DNA from: Zymoseptoria tritici IPO323
Taxonomy: Eukaryota; Ascomycota; Dothideomycetes; Mycosphaerellales; Mycosphaerellaceae
Direction of reading: 5' to 3'
Assembly: GCF_000219625.1 (NCBI RefSeq)
Contig: NC_018214.1
Location: 2,232,001-2,296,000 of the forward strand
Length of the DNA: 64,000 bases
Shown here: piece by piece, positions 53,490 to 64,000 of the stretch
Layout: every line of letters starts with the position of its first letter
Position numbering within the stretch: the first letter of the stretch is position 1
The notes under the pieces: model-generated
Database searches by the model: none
The model's input: the letters and a program-made list of their open reading frames with translations, nothing else
What the model was told of the DNA's origin: nothing
Program-made: the position numbers and the translations under genes

Positions 53490-54740
53490 CTAACCGTAAT
53501 AGGACTAAAGCGTCGAGAAATCGTCTACACCGATTAAACTAAGTACGACGAATGGTACCTAAATACTAAGTCGGCGGCAATTAACAACTATGTATGGCAA
53601 TACATGCGAGAGACAACCCTAACAGTTAAAGACGGTATAGCCGTAGACCGAACTTTAGAACTAAAGGTCCTAAACATGCCGAATAAGACGGATTTAGGCC
53701 TTATAGACACTTAACTTCTAGAAGGCGAGAACTTTATAAAGTAGCAACAAAATAAAGCTATTTTCGACTCCAAAATGAAGAACTACACTAGAGAATCCGT
53801 TATCTACGAGACGTTTAGGAAGAAGAAAGAAGATTTTAAAAAATACTTTAGCTAGACTATTCCGTTAACGTACCTAGACGACCTTAACGATCAGTCTAGG
53901 ACACTAGCAAGCTAGATAGACTTCGTAACTAAGATATTCGCGCCGGACGACGCAACAAGGCGCAGAATGCTTTCTAAACAACATAACGACCTATTATCTA
54001 GACCTAAGTCGTCTAACATCCTTATACACCTGCAGAAGTGGATTAAGCTTAAAAAGAAGATAGTTAGAGGACACTATCCGGCCGCTAGCATCCTAAAAGA
54101 CGACTTCGTGCGGATAGTAGAAGATAAGATTAATGTTACTATAGGAAGACTGTTAGCGAGCAAGAATAATCTTAGTTAATGCGTTTACGACGTAACTACG
54201 TTTATTAACAGAGATCCTAGCAACTTAGCTAAGCAGTTCCGTACAAACGCCACGTTTGGGTCTAAAGAGGCTTAAATTACCGGAATAGGTTAGGTAATAT
54301 TTAACGCAACGACTAATTTAAGTAATTAAAACAGAGGGAACAGGCCTAACAACAAGGATAGGACCTGTCGACCGTATACGGGTAAAGACGCCGACAAAGC
54401 GTGTCTAAAACTAGGAGATTGTCCTATCGTTAACTATCGTCTTCGACCTAATAAAGCCGATATAACAAAAGAGGATAAGAAATTCCTCGACAACTACCGG
54501 AACGTCCTTAAGAAGGACAAGGCTAAGTGCCTCTAGCAGATGAAGTTTAGAGACCCTATTACTATAGGACTAAAGGATTACTATAAGATTACTAAGGTAC
54601 TAAAGGAATAGACTAGGTCCGGAACACCTAGTTTAAGTAGGACAATCGTCTCTAACGAACTAAAGACGTAGTATAGCAGTTACGCTATTAGAGCGGTAAC
54701 TTAGTTTAGAGTAATGTCGACTAAAGCTTACGACGAGAAA
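53490..54740 (+). pseudogene. Copia gag relic, copy B
   Basis: The frame starts near 53490 with an N-terminal YDEWYLNTKSAAINNY block typical of Copia gag. It continues with FVTKIFAPDDATRRRMLSKQ near 53930, and ends with a basic region holding two cysteines (near 54365 and 54405) that may be a degraded zinc knuckle. In-frame TAG and TAA codons at likely Gln or Trp sites interrupt it. The longest uninterrupted piece is 53967-54179. Confidence 0.7.
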
Positions 54741-57700
54741 AATCGATAGCTTCTAGACAGTAGCTCGAACGTTCACATTGTGAATAATCTAACTATAGCG
54801 GGATTTGAGGTCGTTAATATACTATACAACGTATCGATTTATACCGGGAACTAACAGATGAAGGCTGCTGCAAGAGGTACGGCAAAAGTACAGTTCCTAT
54901 TACCCTTAGGCAAGCCAATTACGCTGTTACTAAGAGACGTCCTGTATATACCCGGATTTTATGTTAACATCGTGTCGACTAGGCTATGTAGAGACTTCGG
55001 CCTCTTCTTAGACGAGAGGACCGACAACTAGATAGATGAATCCGGAGCAGTCGTTGCTAAAATTAAGCGATATAGCGGCTTACTATACCTAAACCTGGCG
55101 ACTACGCCGAAAGTAAGGATTGAAATTATTAACTAGCTACTTGACGAGAACAGTTAACCTCTAAGCGTCGAGATGGCGTTAAAAAGGGATTGATTAGCCG
55201 ATTAAACACGGCTCGTCGCCTTCGCGACGGACAGCAGGGCTGCGAGACGACCTAGAGTCCTCTCTTAGGCCTAATAGCACAGAGTTATAGGCTACATCGG
55301 GGGTAATCGTATATTAGAACTCTATCGAGCCGCTAAAGGCGTAGAGTATCTAAAAGATGGAGATGCGGCCCCTAAAATGTACGAATGCTACTTATGCGCC
55401 TAGAGCAAGTCGAAAAGAATCGTTTCTCGAAGAAAACCGGTTAAGATTAGGATACTAGCACCTTTTTCCGACGTTGCGGCCGATATCGTAGAATTTAACA
55501 TAGTAAAGAACGGAGATAAATACATGTTTTACGCCGTGGATTTGACGACACACCTGCACTTTGTTTGGACGATGCCGAACACTAATTAAGCAAGCCTAGT
55601 ACGATGCTTCGAGGAACTTTAGACCTTTGTAAAGAGTATAGGTCGTAAAATATTCGCCCTTAGATCGGACGTAGACCCCAAGTACGGATTGACGTTTTAG
55701 TCCGCACTCCGCAAGGGATTAGTAATGTAGAAGCCCTTAGTACTGTATACGTAAGCACAGGACCTAGCAGAACGAGCCGGCGGCGTTATCGTTAAGATAG
55801 CAAGGACACTAATTATTAAATTAAGGCTCCTAAAGGATCTCTGGAATAAAGCCTGCGTAATAGCAGCTTATATTATAAACAGGGCCCTAACGCAAGTATT
55901 AGGTTACAAATCCCTATAGGAAATAGCGACAAACTAGAAGCCAGATATCGCCTACATCTATAAGTTCGGGTCGAGAGCGTATGCACACAAAACCAATCTA
56001 AAAGACGTCCCTAAAAGGGAGAAGATAATAGAGCGAGCAAGAATCGGATACCTAGTCGGGTTCGAGGGACACAACATATTTCGAATCTAGATTCCAAGCC
56101 TAGATAGGGTAATTAGGACAAGAGATGTAGTGTTTAACGAGAAGATAAAGTACGAAGGACTCTACGACTTTAATCTAAATATAGTAGTACTACTTAATCT
56201 TGCGATTAATGTCGAACTAGACTACGCTGCAGAAGCACATTAATTTCATAACCTATAAGAAGCTATGTACATAAGCTACATTGCTAGACAAGGTAATAAG
56301 GTCGAAATTCCGGAATCCTTCCGAAGAGGTGCTCTAATTTAAGACGACAGTAATGTCGAATACACAATCCCCTACAACAGACCTAAAGAGATGCGAGAGG
56401 ACATCGTAGAAACGTTTGTTAGTGTCTAAGGCATCGAATACACAGACAATTAACTCTTCCCCTTCTATTAAGCTTAGAAGCGGGGACCGGAACAGATAGA
56501 TCCGGACGATAAGCTCGATAAACTAACGTTATCGGCTTAACGGCAGAGAATAATCGACTACTAGCTACCTCTAAGCTTTAACACCGAGGTTATAGACTTT
56601 AACTTCGGCGAAATAACCTTATTCGATACTACAGGAATGTTCGCGACTTATGCGACGATAGCTAAAGTCTACGCTATTACTACGATAAAGGCGGTTATAA
56701 AGGAAGGAGCATCCGCAAAAGACGCACCTATCCTTATCGGAGATTTACCGCTAGAACTAAAACGCTAGAAAGACCTTATTATATACAAGTACTTAGAGGA
56801 ATTCGAAAAGGCTGCTAGAGCAGAGTTTTAAAAGGCTCTCGACACTAGAACGTTCTATTAGATCCCTAAAAGTCAAGCAGGAAACAACCTAACCGTCCCG
56901 TTAACGTAGGTGTTTAAATACAAGCAAGACTTAAAAGGACACTTAGAGAAGTTTAAGGCTCGAATTTATGCAAGAGGAGACTTGTAGTTAACCGAGCTTA
57001 ATACGTACGCAGCTACCCTCGCAGCGAGGCTGTTTAGGTTGTTAATAGCGATTATAGCACACTTTAACCTAGAAACAATCTAGATAGACGCTGTAAACGC
57101 CTTTCTAAACTCTAAGTTGCCAACGCTAATCTACCTTTAACCCCTAGACGGTTTTCGAGACCCGAATATGCTGTTAAAATGCGTTCGCGCCCTTTACGGC
57201 TTTAAGGAGTCCCTAGCGCTGTAGTAGGGAGATCTAAGTAAAGGTGTCGAAGAGCTTGGACTACGGCAAGTCGTTAATTGCCTATATACCGATAGAAAAG
57301 TCATAATCTTCTTCTTCGTCGATAACATTATGTTAGCATTTTATTATAAACACAAAGTTTACGCCGAAGATATACAGAAAAGGCTAATAGCCAAATACGA
57401 GATAAGGGTTATAGGCCTAATCGACTACTTCTGTAGAATTAAAATTATCCGGAACAGAGAGACTAGGGATATGTAGCTTAACTAAGATACCTATATTAAG
57501 AAGGTCGCCGGAAGATATAATGTCTTATTAACTAAAAAAAGGGCGGATACACCTCTACCTATAAACTTTAATTAGGAACTAGCAAAAGAAAAAGCGAAAC
57601 CCTATATAATTAAGGAGATGTAGTTAAAAGTTGGTTCTCTTAACTTCGTAGTATCCTATACGAGACCGGATATCGCTTTTGCAGTTTCTTTGCTAGTACG

Positions 57701-58320
57701 TTATCTAGTGAATCTAGCCGAACATTATCTTAAAGCAGCAGATTATTGCATTAGATATCTGCTACAAAGCTCTTAATTAAGCGTTTAGTATAGCAAAGAC
57801 GATAGTAGGCTTACCTACCTATCGTAGCCGCTAGAGTTCTTCGGAGCCTTAGATACTTCGTTCGCAGACGATCTAGAGACGCGAAGAAGCTTAGAGGGTA
57901 TAGTTTTCTTCTTGTTTAGAGGGATTGTCGACTAGAAGTCTACAAAGTAGACTATAGTTACCAAATTATCTACGGAGTTAGAGCTGTATGCACTTAGCTA
58001 TGCTAGAACGGAGATAATTTGGTAGGAACGAGTGTTTAAAAACATAGACCTAAGCCTTAACAGCAAGGGCAGGTTGTTATGTAACAACAAGCAAACTATT
58101 CGAGTAGTTACTATACAAGGCTAAAAGCTGGACACTAAGATAAGGCATGTAGATATACAGTAGTGCTAGCTGCGTAAAAGGTACTAAGCTGGAGACCTTA
58201 AGGTTAAATAGGTCGAAACTACCTTAATGCCCGCGGACGGGATAACCAAACTGCTGTTAGTATAACGGCATCGCGCCTTTCTAGACTAGCTCCGAATAAC
58301 AGTACTACCGGATCTAGGGG
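54741..58320 (+). pseudogene. Copia pol relic (protease, integrase, reverse transcriptase, RNase H), copy B
   Basis: In order, the interrupted frame shows the following. The protease has LLDSSSNVHI (about 54750-54780, Copia DSG(A)S.H form) with the downstream DVLYIPGFYVNIVS. The integrase has CYLC (about 55386) and acidic core residues in DIVEF (about 55481), RSDVDPK (about 55660) and LAERAGG (about 55775). The reverse transcriptase has IDAVNAFLNSKL (about 57088) and FFVDNIML (about 57312). The RNase H segment has STELELYALSYA (about 57967). It ends with DGITKLLL near 58235. All interrupting stops I read are TAA or TAG. Confidence 0.9.
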
Positions 58321-58363
58321 GTGAGGACTGCGCTAACAGAACTTTACTACCGGATCTCGGGGG
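58309..58363 (+). other. Two internal polypurine-tract-like sequences at the end of pol
   Basis: CCGGATCTAGGGGG (to 58321) and CCGGATCTCGGGGG (to 58363) lie 42 bp apart, directly after pol. A third copy of the same word, CGGATCTCGGGGG, immediately precedes the 3' LTR at about 61148-61160. The same arrangement occurs in copy A (about 2350-2363, 2392-2405 and 5203-5215). Confidence 0.75.
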
Positions 58364-58699
58364 TAAGGGCTAGGCAAATGCCTAGCCTAACATTACTATT
58401 AGAAAGAAGTCTGCACAACGATTAGGAGCTATTACATAGCCTTACATGCACATTACATGCGGACTTAAATTATTACGTTTACTACCTTAACAAGTAGTCT
58501 AGGACGTATACATCTAGGGATCTATCGACCGGATTACCCTTTTAAAGCTAAATTCACTTCACTTTTTGCGCTAAACTGAAATTGGCAGCTACTAAAGACC
58601 TAAACAGCTATTATATGCCGAACTACGCGTACTTCTAAACCCGTAACGCATTCCTCAGCACTGGTCTGTGCTCATTTTCAGAGCTTATATCTTTTCCGT

Positions 58700-61135
58700 T
58701 TGTACTTCTACTTTCTCTTCTTTTCTTTAACTACCTTATTTTACATTAGCAGAGGTGTTAATATTAGCACTATTGCGATAGTGAACACTAGAAACAGGCG
58801 CAACCTCAACCCCGAGAACGAGGCACTACTTCTGGACTTTAACGCACTCGAAAACGTCCCTAAATTAACTAAGAAGTCGAGAAAACACTCGGAAACTACC
58901 TCCACGATAGGCGACAACTAGTCTAGCATCGACGCTAACGACCCGAACGCGCGCGTCGACACTCCTACTAATCTAATTACTCTAGAACAGCTACGTTAAG
59001 TTACCGCTAAGACCGCAACCGCTCGTACGTAAGATAAAGTTCAGGACAACTAGTAGGGTGCGTAGCCTTATCTAAGGGAAGAAGACGTAATCGACGTAGT
59101 AGCTAAAGCTAAAGTTAACCGCGAGTTGTTAGCGGCCGAAGATTAACTAAGCGATGAGGACGATATGTTCCGACACCGCTACCTTAATTAGCGCGTAGTA
59201 AGCAATGCGCAGATACCGGATTAAAGCGCACAAGTCCCAAACGACGGGAACACATAGGAGGATACTATAGCAGCTAGAGCTGAAGTCCCAAATGAGGACA
59301 ACGCTCCTCCTTAAGAAACAGTTATCCTCGACAAAAAGGAGTTTAAGAATTACGCTGTAACACTTTATTAAGCTAATCCAGTTACCGGACAATCGGATAA
59401 GGCCTTTTAGGCCTAGCAAGCTAGGGACCTTAAAGCTATTTAGTTATACGAAATAAAGTTAAGAACGAATAGTTACACAACCGAAGAGGACCTGATAGCA
59501 TACTAGGACGTAAAGGCAAGAGAAGCGGCTATCCTAAAAGTAGAGAAGAAGGCAGAGAAATAACGCAAAGCTGCTAAAGAGGCCGAGTCCGAAGCCGCTA
59601 ACGTTAAGAAGGAGTTGCAGGATAGATCCGAAGTCGACCCTATCCCTAAGAAGAAGGCTAGAAAGGGTAACTTTAACTAGGGCCCCTTACGTAGAACCTT
59701 TGTAACAGAGACTTTACGTCGTTAGAACTAACCTTAGCAGACCCTAACGAAGAAATTAACTCGCACTCCTAAGACCCTACGTACAACTAGTAGGTAGCAG
59801 AGTGCTAAGAGGCCTACAACTCTTCTAGACAAATAACCTAAAATTACCGATTAGGTCGTTAAGACTTACTAAAATGCATTTAACAACTTCTCTAGAGAAT
59901 TTAGGCGGTTTACTAACTTTAGCGCAACGAAGGAGTAGGCGTTCTAGTAGAATAAAGGAGAAGACGGAGTACTTTAACGCGACGCTACGGAAAACAAGTT
60001 AAAGCCTAAGAGATAGTTAAAGTCTATCCTGCTTACCCTCCTTAACTCGATCGACCGTATAAAGGAGTTTAAGGCGCTAATTTTAGCAAAGCTTTACCCG
60101 TTAGCTCCCTTTATTATTAACGTCCCGTACATCGACATTCTTACTTAGCTTAAACGCATCTATAACGATATTAAGAGCGGAGTTACTGTCTACTACCCTA
60201 GACTTCTTTAGATTCTTAAGGACCTAGAGGCCCTCTGCACCTTTAAGGGCGAAGGAAAGGATCGAATTATTAAAAGCATCGACCCTATTGCTACGTCTAC
60301 GATGTTAAAAAACTACACTCGCGCCTACGCTACGCCGACCTAGGACGACCAAACCCTAAATAAGCCTAAAGCCGACGCTAGAAACAACCGGATCCTAGAC
60401 ATTAAGACTATGCGCCAGATAGTAAAAGAACATAATCGTAAGTCTAAGGCCTCTAAGGAACGTAAAAAGAGGAGACAGGTCGCTTAGGCTACCCTGGACG
60501 CCCTCGACGAAGAATCTAAAGGAGATAACGATCTGGAAAACTTCCTTACTCCGTACTCCTCCGGACTACTAGCTCGCCTACGACGCAATTAGCCTGTTAA
60601 GGACTCTTCCGACGAAGAGGAGAAGGAGCTTACACCTGTGCCTAAGACGACTAAGAGGAAGGCACTAGCAAAGAAGTAACCTACTAAGGCCGTTGCCGTT
60701 AAGGTCGAGAAGCCCGCGAAACGTAAACGCTAAGATGAGGACGAAGACGAAAACATAATAAGCGTTAACACTAAGTCTAAGCAATCGAAGACTAGAAAGA
60801 TAAACCGCAACGCTAGGAAGGTCGCTCCCTTGCCTCTGCCTAAAGGACCTTAATCGAGTAACGTTACTACTCCCGACCGGATAATGAGAGACGCCTACGC
60901 CGAGGAGGACGCTATAACCGCGATAGCGGGGAACTAACGTAGAGGAGCCGCCGTCTTTAACGCTATGGCCAGCGGATCCGGCGAGTTCGAGCCAGAATCT
61001 CTTAAACTTTAACGCCGTCGTTAAGCCGCCGCCCTAGCGCTTATTAACATTCTACTACTACTAAAGAAGGACCCCGAAATCGAAGATTCGGACGACGACT
61101 CTAACAGCGAGGAGAGCGAGGGTTAAGATCGTTCA
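58700..61135 (+). pseudogene. Extra third coding frame of the Copia element, copy B
   Basis: From about 58700 to 61135 one plus-strand frame is open except for TAA and TAG codons, giving about 800 residues. The first 74 codons are uninterrupted. It aligns with the frame of copy A over its whole length; at several sites one copy has CAA or CAG where the other has TAA or TAG, for example near 60345 (CAA) against 4399 (TAA). The predicted protein is highly charged, with a Lys/Glu coiled-coil-like region, central hydrophobic motifs (LLTLLNSIDRIKEFKALI), basic clusters and an acidic C-terminus. No retroviral envelope features (signal peptide with a C-terminal anchor) are evident. Its family is unknown. 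Confidence 0.7.
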
Positions 61136-61162
61136 GTATAACATAAACGGATCTCGGGGGTG

Positions 61163-61400
61163 TATCGATCTGTTAGCGTTAATTTATGAAATAGGGTAAG
61201 ACTAGGGATATTAACTCTAACAGCCTGATTACGTAGTTAGTGTCCTATATGATATTATAGGATATTAGCAATAAGACCCTAACCCCTTTTGAGTATTTGG
61301 AATCACGGCGTCTATATAGTCTTTAGGTCGATAACCTTAAGAAACACATGGTTTTTCTCAATCTTGAAGTTCACCCCTGCATTGCACTACTCAATTGACA
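61163..61400 (+). repeat. 3' LTR of Copia copy B (238 bp)
   Basis: Begins TATCGATCTG (TG changed to TA by RIP) and ends TTGACA. The inner half is RIP-mutated, and the outer ~100 bp are unmutated. It is followed by CTAAT, the right target-site duplication. Confidence 0.95.
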
Positions 61401-61773
61401 CTAATGCTGCATGATCGAGACGATGTATGTCTGAGACTCATTCCTAGCCCATGCCGCTCCACCACGTTGAAGTGATATCCTGGACCACCGGAGGCTGCGA
61501 TCGGTGATGTCACTGTTTTCTCAGATCGAACAATGGTCTCACGTCGGAAGACCAGCCTGTCGCGTGCCCTGTAGGGCTAGGCTGTTTGCTCGAACGGAGA
61601 TGGCTCGGGTCCACAGTCCAGGGAGTCCCATCGCGACACCTTTCACGCCTCGTTGATAGTACTCGAGTCGTTTCGAGATCGTCGAGTGTATTCCCCGCGT
61701 ACTACTACTCGCCTTGGCAAACCATCTACTTCGGCGTCAAGAATCGGTCTTGTCTCTCGAGCAGATCGTAACG
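61401..61773. other. Short upstream region of the nitric oxide synthase gene
   Basis: 373 bp remain between the retrotransposon end and the start codon of the synthase gene. This is the only host DNA left in place as proximal promoter. The first five bases are the target-site duplication. No TATA box is evident. Confidence 0.7.
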
Positions 61774-64000
61774 ATGCCCTCGCAAGAACAAGAGTCGACC
61801 GCAGTCTGTTCCTCGCCTCGACACATTCCCAAACTGGCAAAACCCACCCCAACGAGGAAGCATGGAGACTTCACGAGACACCAGCAGAATGAGAGTAACA
61901 GCAGCAGCAGCAGTGATGCTGAGACTGAAGCTACCGATATCACATCTCTGTCCACCTCCGGAACCGAAGTCAGCGAGGGCTTGAGTGCAAAGGAACCAAG
62001 CAACGACGATGACAGCCCTTCTGTAGAGAGTGTTTCATTCTATGATCCTGCTCGAGCGATCAGATGTCCAGCTGCACAACTGGAGCTTGGGAAGATCGCA
62101 GCAGCCTATCCAAAGCTGCGCCCTACGGGGTGTACTGTGGACTTCTGCCAGTCTGGCCGTATGATCAAAACAACGGAGCCCCGAGTCGGCCGTGATGCAT
62201 CTATTCAAGAAATCCAGAGAGATGCACAAGACTTCCTCTGTCAGCTGCGTGCCGAGGATGTGATAGACTCCGACGAGAGATTGCAGCACAGACTGAACGA
62301 GGTTCTTGTTGAGATTGCAAACACCTCTTGCATGTCGGAGCAACACACAGCGAGCAAGCGTAACGACCACCACGCTGCAATCACTTCCAGCATCGGAGGA
62401 TCTTGGTCCCAAAGCCTGGAGGAGCTGAGACATGGACTTCGACTGGCTTGGAAGCACTCCTCGAAATGCATCATGCGGAGCGAGTATCAGACGCTGGAGT
62501 ATGTATGAGCGAGGCGTTGAAGCTGAGAGCGAATCTTCGAATCTTTCTGACATGATTCCAGAGTCCGTGACTTCCGTCACATCAACACTTCGCGGGAGAT
62601 GTGCACGACCGTGATTGCTGCACTCCGGGAGGCTTTCAATAATGGCAAGATCGCACCTACAGTCTTCGCTTTTCCTCCTCGCCAGCCTGGAACACGAGGA
62701 CCTATGTTCTGGAATCAGCAGCTTCTGTCTTTTGCGGCGTACGAGCAAGACGACGGCAGTGTCTTAGGAGATCCTGCGAATTTGCAGCTGACGAAAGATA
62801 TCACCGAGCTCGGATGGTGTCCACCTACTTTCAGAACACGCTGGGACCTCCTGCCCATCGTGGCAATGGCAGAGGGAGATGAGCCTTACTGGCTTGAAGT
62901 GGCCGAAAAAGACTTTCCTCTGGTTCCGATCGCCCACCCGCAACTCCGGCTGCAATTCGAAAAACTTGGTCTACGCTGGGTACCTGCGCCGGCCTTGTCT
63001 CGACTTGGCTTCGATATTGGAGGTGTACAGTATACCGCAGCACCATTTATCGGCTGGTTCATGGACGCAGAGATTGGCGTCCGAAACTTGGCCGACACGT
63101 TCAGGTACAATGCCCTGCCGCAAGTTGCTGTGGCTCTAAATTGGATCAGATCGGAGCACGAAATTGATCGACTACCGGAGTATGAGAGACTCGCCGTGCT
63201 ATCACGAGCACAGACTGAGCTGAACTTCGCCGTCTATCATTCTTTCAAGACGGCGGGTGTGGCGATGTCAGACACATTGTCTGCGTCGACCATGTATTGC
63301 AACTATGATGATGAGCACTTTCGTGCTAAGGGCTTCCGATTGCCTTCAAATCCATATTGGCTGGCTCCACCTCAGGGGTCTATCGTGCCCATCTGGCACC
63401 GTGGAGGAGCGCCAAACTATCAGCCCTCTCCCCTAATCTGCAAACATGTCCAGGATCCGGTGAATGCCTGGAGGCGGGAGACGAGGAAATCAATTTCTGA
63501 AGCCGCCATCAAGAGAATTGACAAAACTGATTCTCCTTTAGCAATATCATGCTCATCGGCTTCACTTCAGGACCACGACGTTAGCCACCGACAGGAAGCA
63601 TCCAACGACGGCGTGAACCAGCGAAGAATATATATCTGCTTCTGCAGTGCTGCTTCCACTGCGAAAAAGCTGGCGAACGACCTCCATTCACGACTTCGAT
63701 GTGTGGTTGACAATCAGTACACTCTGAATCTGGTCACAACGCTTAACGACTTCAAACCCCGCAAGTGTAGTACGGAGGATATTCTTCTAATCGTAGCAAG
63801 TACGGCGGGGCATGGAGAAGTGCCGCTCAATGGCCAACGCTTCCTCGAAGTCTCTTTCGGAGCCGAAGCGATTTCTCTCCTCCGATACTCCATATTCGGC
63901 AACGGCAGCACTCTTTACGGTGACCGATACAATGCTGCAGCGACAGCAATCAACGAGCATCTTCTCAACCAAAAAGTAAAGCCACTGCGCGACGGACTCT
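61774..64000 (+). CDS. NOS: Nitric oxide synthase, animal-type (partial, cut by window end)
   Basis: Exon 1 (61774-62498) and exon 2 (62562 to beyond 64000) are joined over a 63-bp intron (GTATGT...TTCCAG); 721 residues are visible. The join yields LEVRDFRHINTSREM, matching the LQVFDAR..STAQEM block of animal synthases. The enzyme makes NO and citrulline from arginine with heme, tetrahydrobiopterin and flavins. Landmarks are a Ser-rich extension (1-85), the Zn-type C120-x4-C125, the heme ligand Cys232 in WKHSSKCIMR, FWNQQLLSFAAY (291-302), LGLRWVPAPALSRLGFDIGG, and the substrate Glu412 in FIGWFMDAEIGVRN. After a ~50-residue linker comes the FMN-binding flavodoxin domain (RIYICFCSAAST from 597, LIVASTAGHGE, YSIFGNGSTLYG). 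The reductase end lies outside the window. Residue 234 is Met where Gly is usual. Copia copy B ends 373 bp upstream. Confidence 0.93.

Larger units (their letters stand above)
53156..61400 (+). mobile_element. Full-length Ty1/Copia LTR retrotransposon, copy B (RIP-degraded)
   Basis: An 8245-bp element bounded by 238-bp LTRs and by the perfect 5-bp duplication CTAAT (53151-53155 and 61401-61405), proof of insertion by an integrase. The internal order is gag, aspartic protease, integrase, reverse transcriptase, RNase H, then an extra frame; integrase before reverse transcriptase defines Copia. Every coding frame is interrupted by many TAA/TAG codons produced by CpA-to-TpA change, while CpG remains common; this is RIP. 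It is in the same orientation as copy A, about 48 kb downstream of that copy's end. It is unlikely to be autonomous. Confidence 0.96.

Noticed and set aside
58364..61135. Retroviral-type envelope gene in the Copia element
   Set aside because: The predicted product is highly charged and has no signal peptide, fusion-type segment or C-terminal anchor.

Overview
The window looks like nuclear DNA of a filamentous ascomycete (Pezizomycotina, most likely a Dothideomycete; the class is inferred). Genes carry short introns of about 47-132 bp with GT...CTGAC/CTAAC...AG signals. The gene set is typical of these moulds: a C2H2 plus fungal-specific transcription factor, a DUF3669 protein, a PhiA-like wall protein, small cysteine-rich secreted proteins and multicopper oxidases. 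Two retrotransposons carry heavy CpA-to-TpA damage, the mark of repeat-induced point mutation (RIP).

Layout. 1-5455 is the 3' part of a Ty1/Copia element (copy A), RIP-damaged and cut by the window edge. 5456-10913 is gene-poor and holds one possible ruined secreted-protein gene. 10914-53155 is a gene-rich segment. In order it holds a zinc-finger regulator, an HD-domain 5'-nucleotidase, an augmin subunit (HAUS6), a PhiA-like secreted protein, two tandem paralogues with a CheD/NTAN1-like signature, ATP synthase subunit k divergent from a mitochondrial fission protein (MTFP1), nucleoporin Nup170 divergent from Aim41, a DUF3669 protein, an EXPERA/TMEM97-like membrane protein, a large mitochondrial repeat protein, a Cuz1-like AN1 zinc finger/ubiquitin-like protein, two paralogous small cysteine-rich secreted proteins, a second C2H2 regulator and a divergent pair of multicopper-oxidase genes. 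53156-61400 is a complete second Copia element (copy B) with 238-bp LTRs and a perfect 5-bp target duplication (CTAAT). 61401-64000 carries the 5' part of an animal-type nitric oxide synthase gene, cut by the window end.

Main points. (1) The nitric oxide synthase has the oxygenase domain, the Zn-type CxxxxC motif, the heme cysteine, the substrate glutamate and the start of the flavodoxin domain; Copia copy B sits 373 bp upstream of its start codon. (2) In the multicopper pair one protein keeps all copper ligands but has Gln at the type-1 axial position, while its membrane-anchored partner has lost 7 of 11 ligands and looks like a pseudoenzyme. (3) Both Copia copies carry an extra coding frame of about 800 codons between the end of pol and the 3' LTR, readable only if the RIP-derived TAA/TAG codons are read through. 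Several single-copy genes between the elements encode mitochondrial proteins (Atp19, MTFP1, Aim41, the repeat protein), but no pathway or secondary-metabolite cluster is visible.
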